A stretch of DNA of 7,818 bases, from the NCBI GenBank assembly GCA_023262645.1, contig JALRAA010000056.1, positions 1-7,818 of the forward strand, written 5' to 3'. This document shows positions 7,384-7,818 of the stretch, in pieces. Made by a program: the position numbers and the translations under genes. How positions within the stretch are numbered: the stretch's first letter is position 1; each line of letters starts with the position of its first letter. Under the pieces are notes generated by a model. It was given only the letters and a program-made list of their open reading frames with translations. It made no database searches and was not told the DNA's origin. The stretch is from Burkholderiaceae bacterium (GTDB taxonomy: Bacteria > Pseudomonadota > Gammaproteobacteria > Burkholderiales > Burkholderiaceae_C).

Positions 7384-7734
7384 ATGAATGACACCACCAC
7401 CGAACCGCAAGACCAGGAACCCGATGCCAGCGATATGCCGCCAACGTCGGAAGAGTTTCATGTCTCTCAGCCTGGCAACATCAACCCGGAAGTGCTGCAA
7501 AACATTTCGGTCAATTTGTCGATCGAAGTCGGGCGCACCAGCATCAAGATCAAAGATTTGATGCGGCTTACCCAAGGCAGCGTGGTCGAACTCGATCGCA
7601 TCGCGGGCGAACCACTGGATCTGCTGGTCAACGACACCGTGGTCGCGCAAGGCGAAGTGGTGTTGGTCAATGACCGCTACGGTGTGCGCTTGACACGCGT
7701 GGTGCCGTCTACCGACCGTTTGAAATCACTGTAA
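7384..7734 (+). CDS. fliN: FliN, flagellar motor switch (C-ring) protein
   Basis: This 116-residue protein forms the base of the C-ring with FliM and also serves as a docking point for the export ATPase complex (FliH). The N-terminal 35 residues are acidic and probably disordered (Asp, Glu, Pro, Thr rich). The SpoA domain covers about 37-115, with VNLSIEVGRTSIKIKDLM (43-60), GSVVELDRIAGEPLDLLVN (65-83) and GEVVLVNDRYGVRLTRVV (90-107). All of these match FliN closely, so this protein is far more typical than the adjacent FliM. It starts 18 bases after fliM with an AGGAG ribosome binding site at 7373-7377 and six-base spacing. The next genes in many proteobacteria are fliO, fliP, fliQ and fliR; they would lie beyond the window. 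Confidence 0.96.
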   Translation: MNDTTTEPQDQEPDASDMPPTSEEFHVSQPGNINPEVLQNISVNLSIEVGRTSIKIKDLMRLTQGSVVELDRIAGEPLDLLVNDTVVAQGEVVLVNDRYGVRLTRVVPSTDRLKSL

Positions 7735-7818
7735 GCGCTCAAGCCCCGAAACTGGCCACACACCCCGCACTTGCTTTTTCAAGTACCGGGAGATAAGCTG
7801 TTTTTTTATTCCGATAAC
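7735..7818 (+). other. Region after fliN: imperfect hairpin and T tract, no gene seen
   Basis: No start codon with a fitting ribosome binding site is visible. An imperfect hairpin spans 7763-7790: inner stem ACTTG/CAAGT around a CTTTTT loop, one mismatch, a G-C pair, a second mismatch, then CCC/GGG. A seven-T run follows at 7801-7807, ten bases after the stem, too far for a classical intrinsic terminator. The GGGAGA at 7788-7793 could be a ribosome binding site for a following gene such as fliO. However, no ATG, GTG or TTG lies at the right distance inside the window; only a CTG at 7798 does. The function is unresolved. Confidence 0.3.

Noticed and set aside
7798..7818. Possible start of fliO at a CTG codon
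   Set aside because: Only seven codons are visible, CTG starts are rare, and nothing in the visible residues identifies FliO.

Overview
The window is a chromosomal flagellar locus of a Gram-negative bacterium, most likely a betaproteobacterium of the order Burkholderiales. This placement is inferred from moderate-to-high GC coding sequence, typical proteobacterial protein sequences, and the presence of flhF and flhG, the pair that sets number and position of polar flagella. Seven protein-coding genes account for almost all of the sequence. No RNA genes, mobile elements, CRISPR arrays or resistance genes were seen.

The genes form two divergent blocks. Leftward from about 3814: flhA (export gate of the flagellar type III secretion system), then flhF (SRP-type GTPase), then flhG (MinD-like ATPase), which overlaps flhF by 14 bases and runs off the left edge after 82 codons. 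Rightward from 4029: fliK (hook-length control), fliL (stator and basal-body associated membrane protein), fliM and fliN (switch/C-ring proteins). The rightward genes are 6 to 25 bases apart and have good ribosome binding sites at fliL, fliM and fliN, so they look like one transcript. The last 84 bases hold no recognisable gene, only an imperfect hairpin and a T tract.

The 214-base divergent region (3815-4028) carries a near-consensus sigma-54 (RpoN) promoter facing flhA and a weaker sigma-54-like match facing fliK. If both are real, a single enhancer-bound activator between them could switch on export gate, positioning proteins, hook ruler and C-ring together.

Nothing here is a wholly new system. 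The points worth a second look are divergences inside known families. FliM has an altered N-terminal CheY-binding peptide and lacks the conserved RIVRGRMP block. FlhF has non-canonical SRP-GTPase motifs. FlhG starts so close to its P-loop that the DQAxxLR helix known to activate FlhF is absent. flhB is absent from its common place beside flhA, and fliE-fliJ are absent upstream of fliK.
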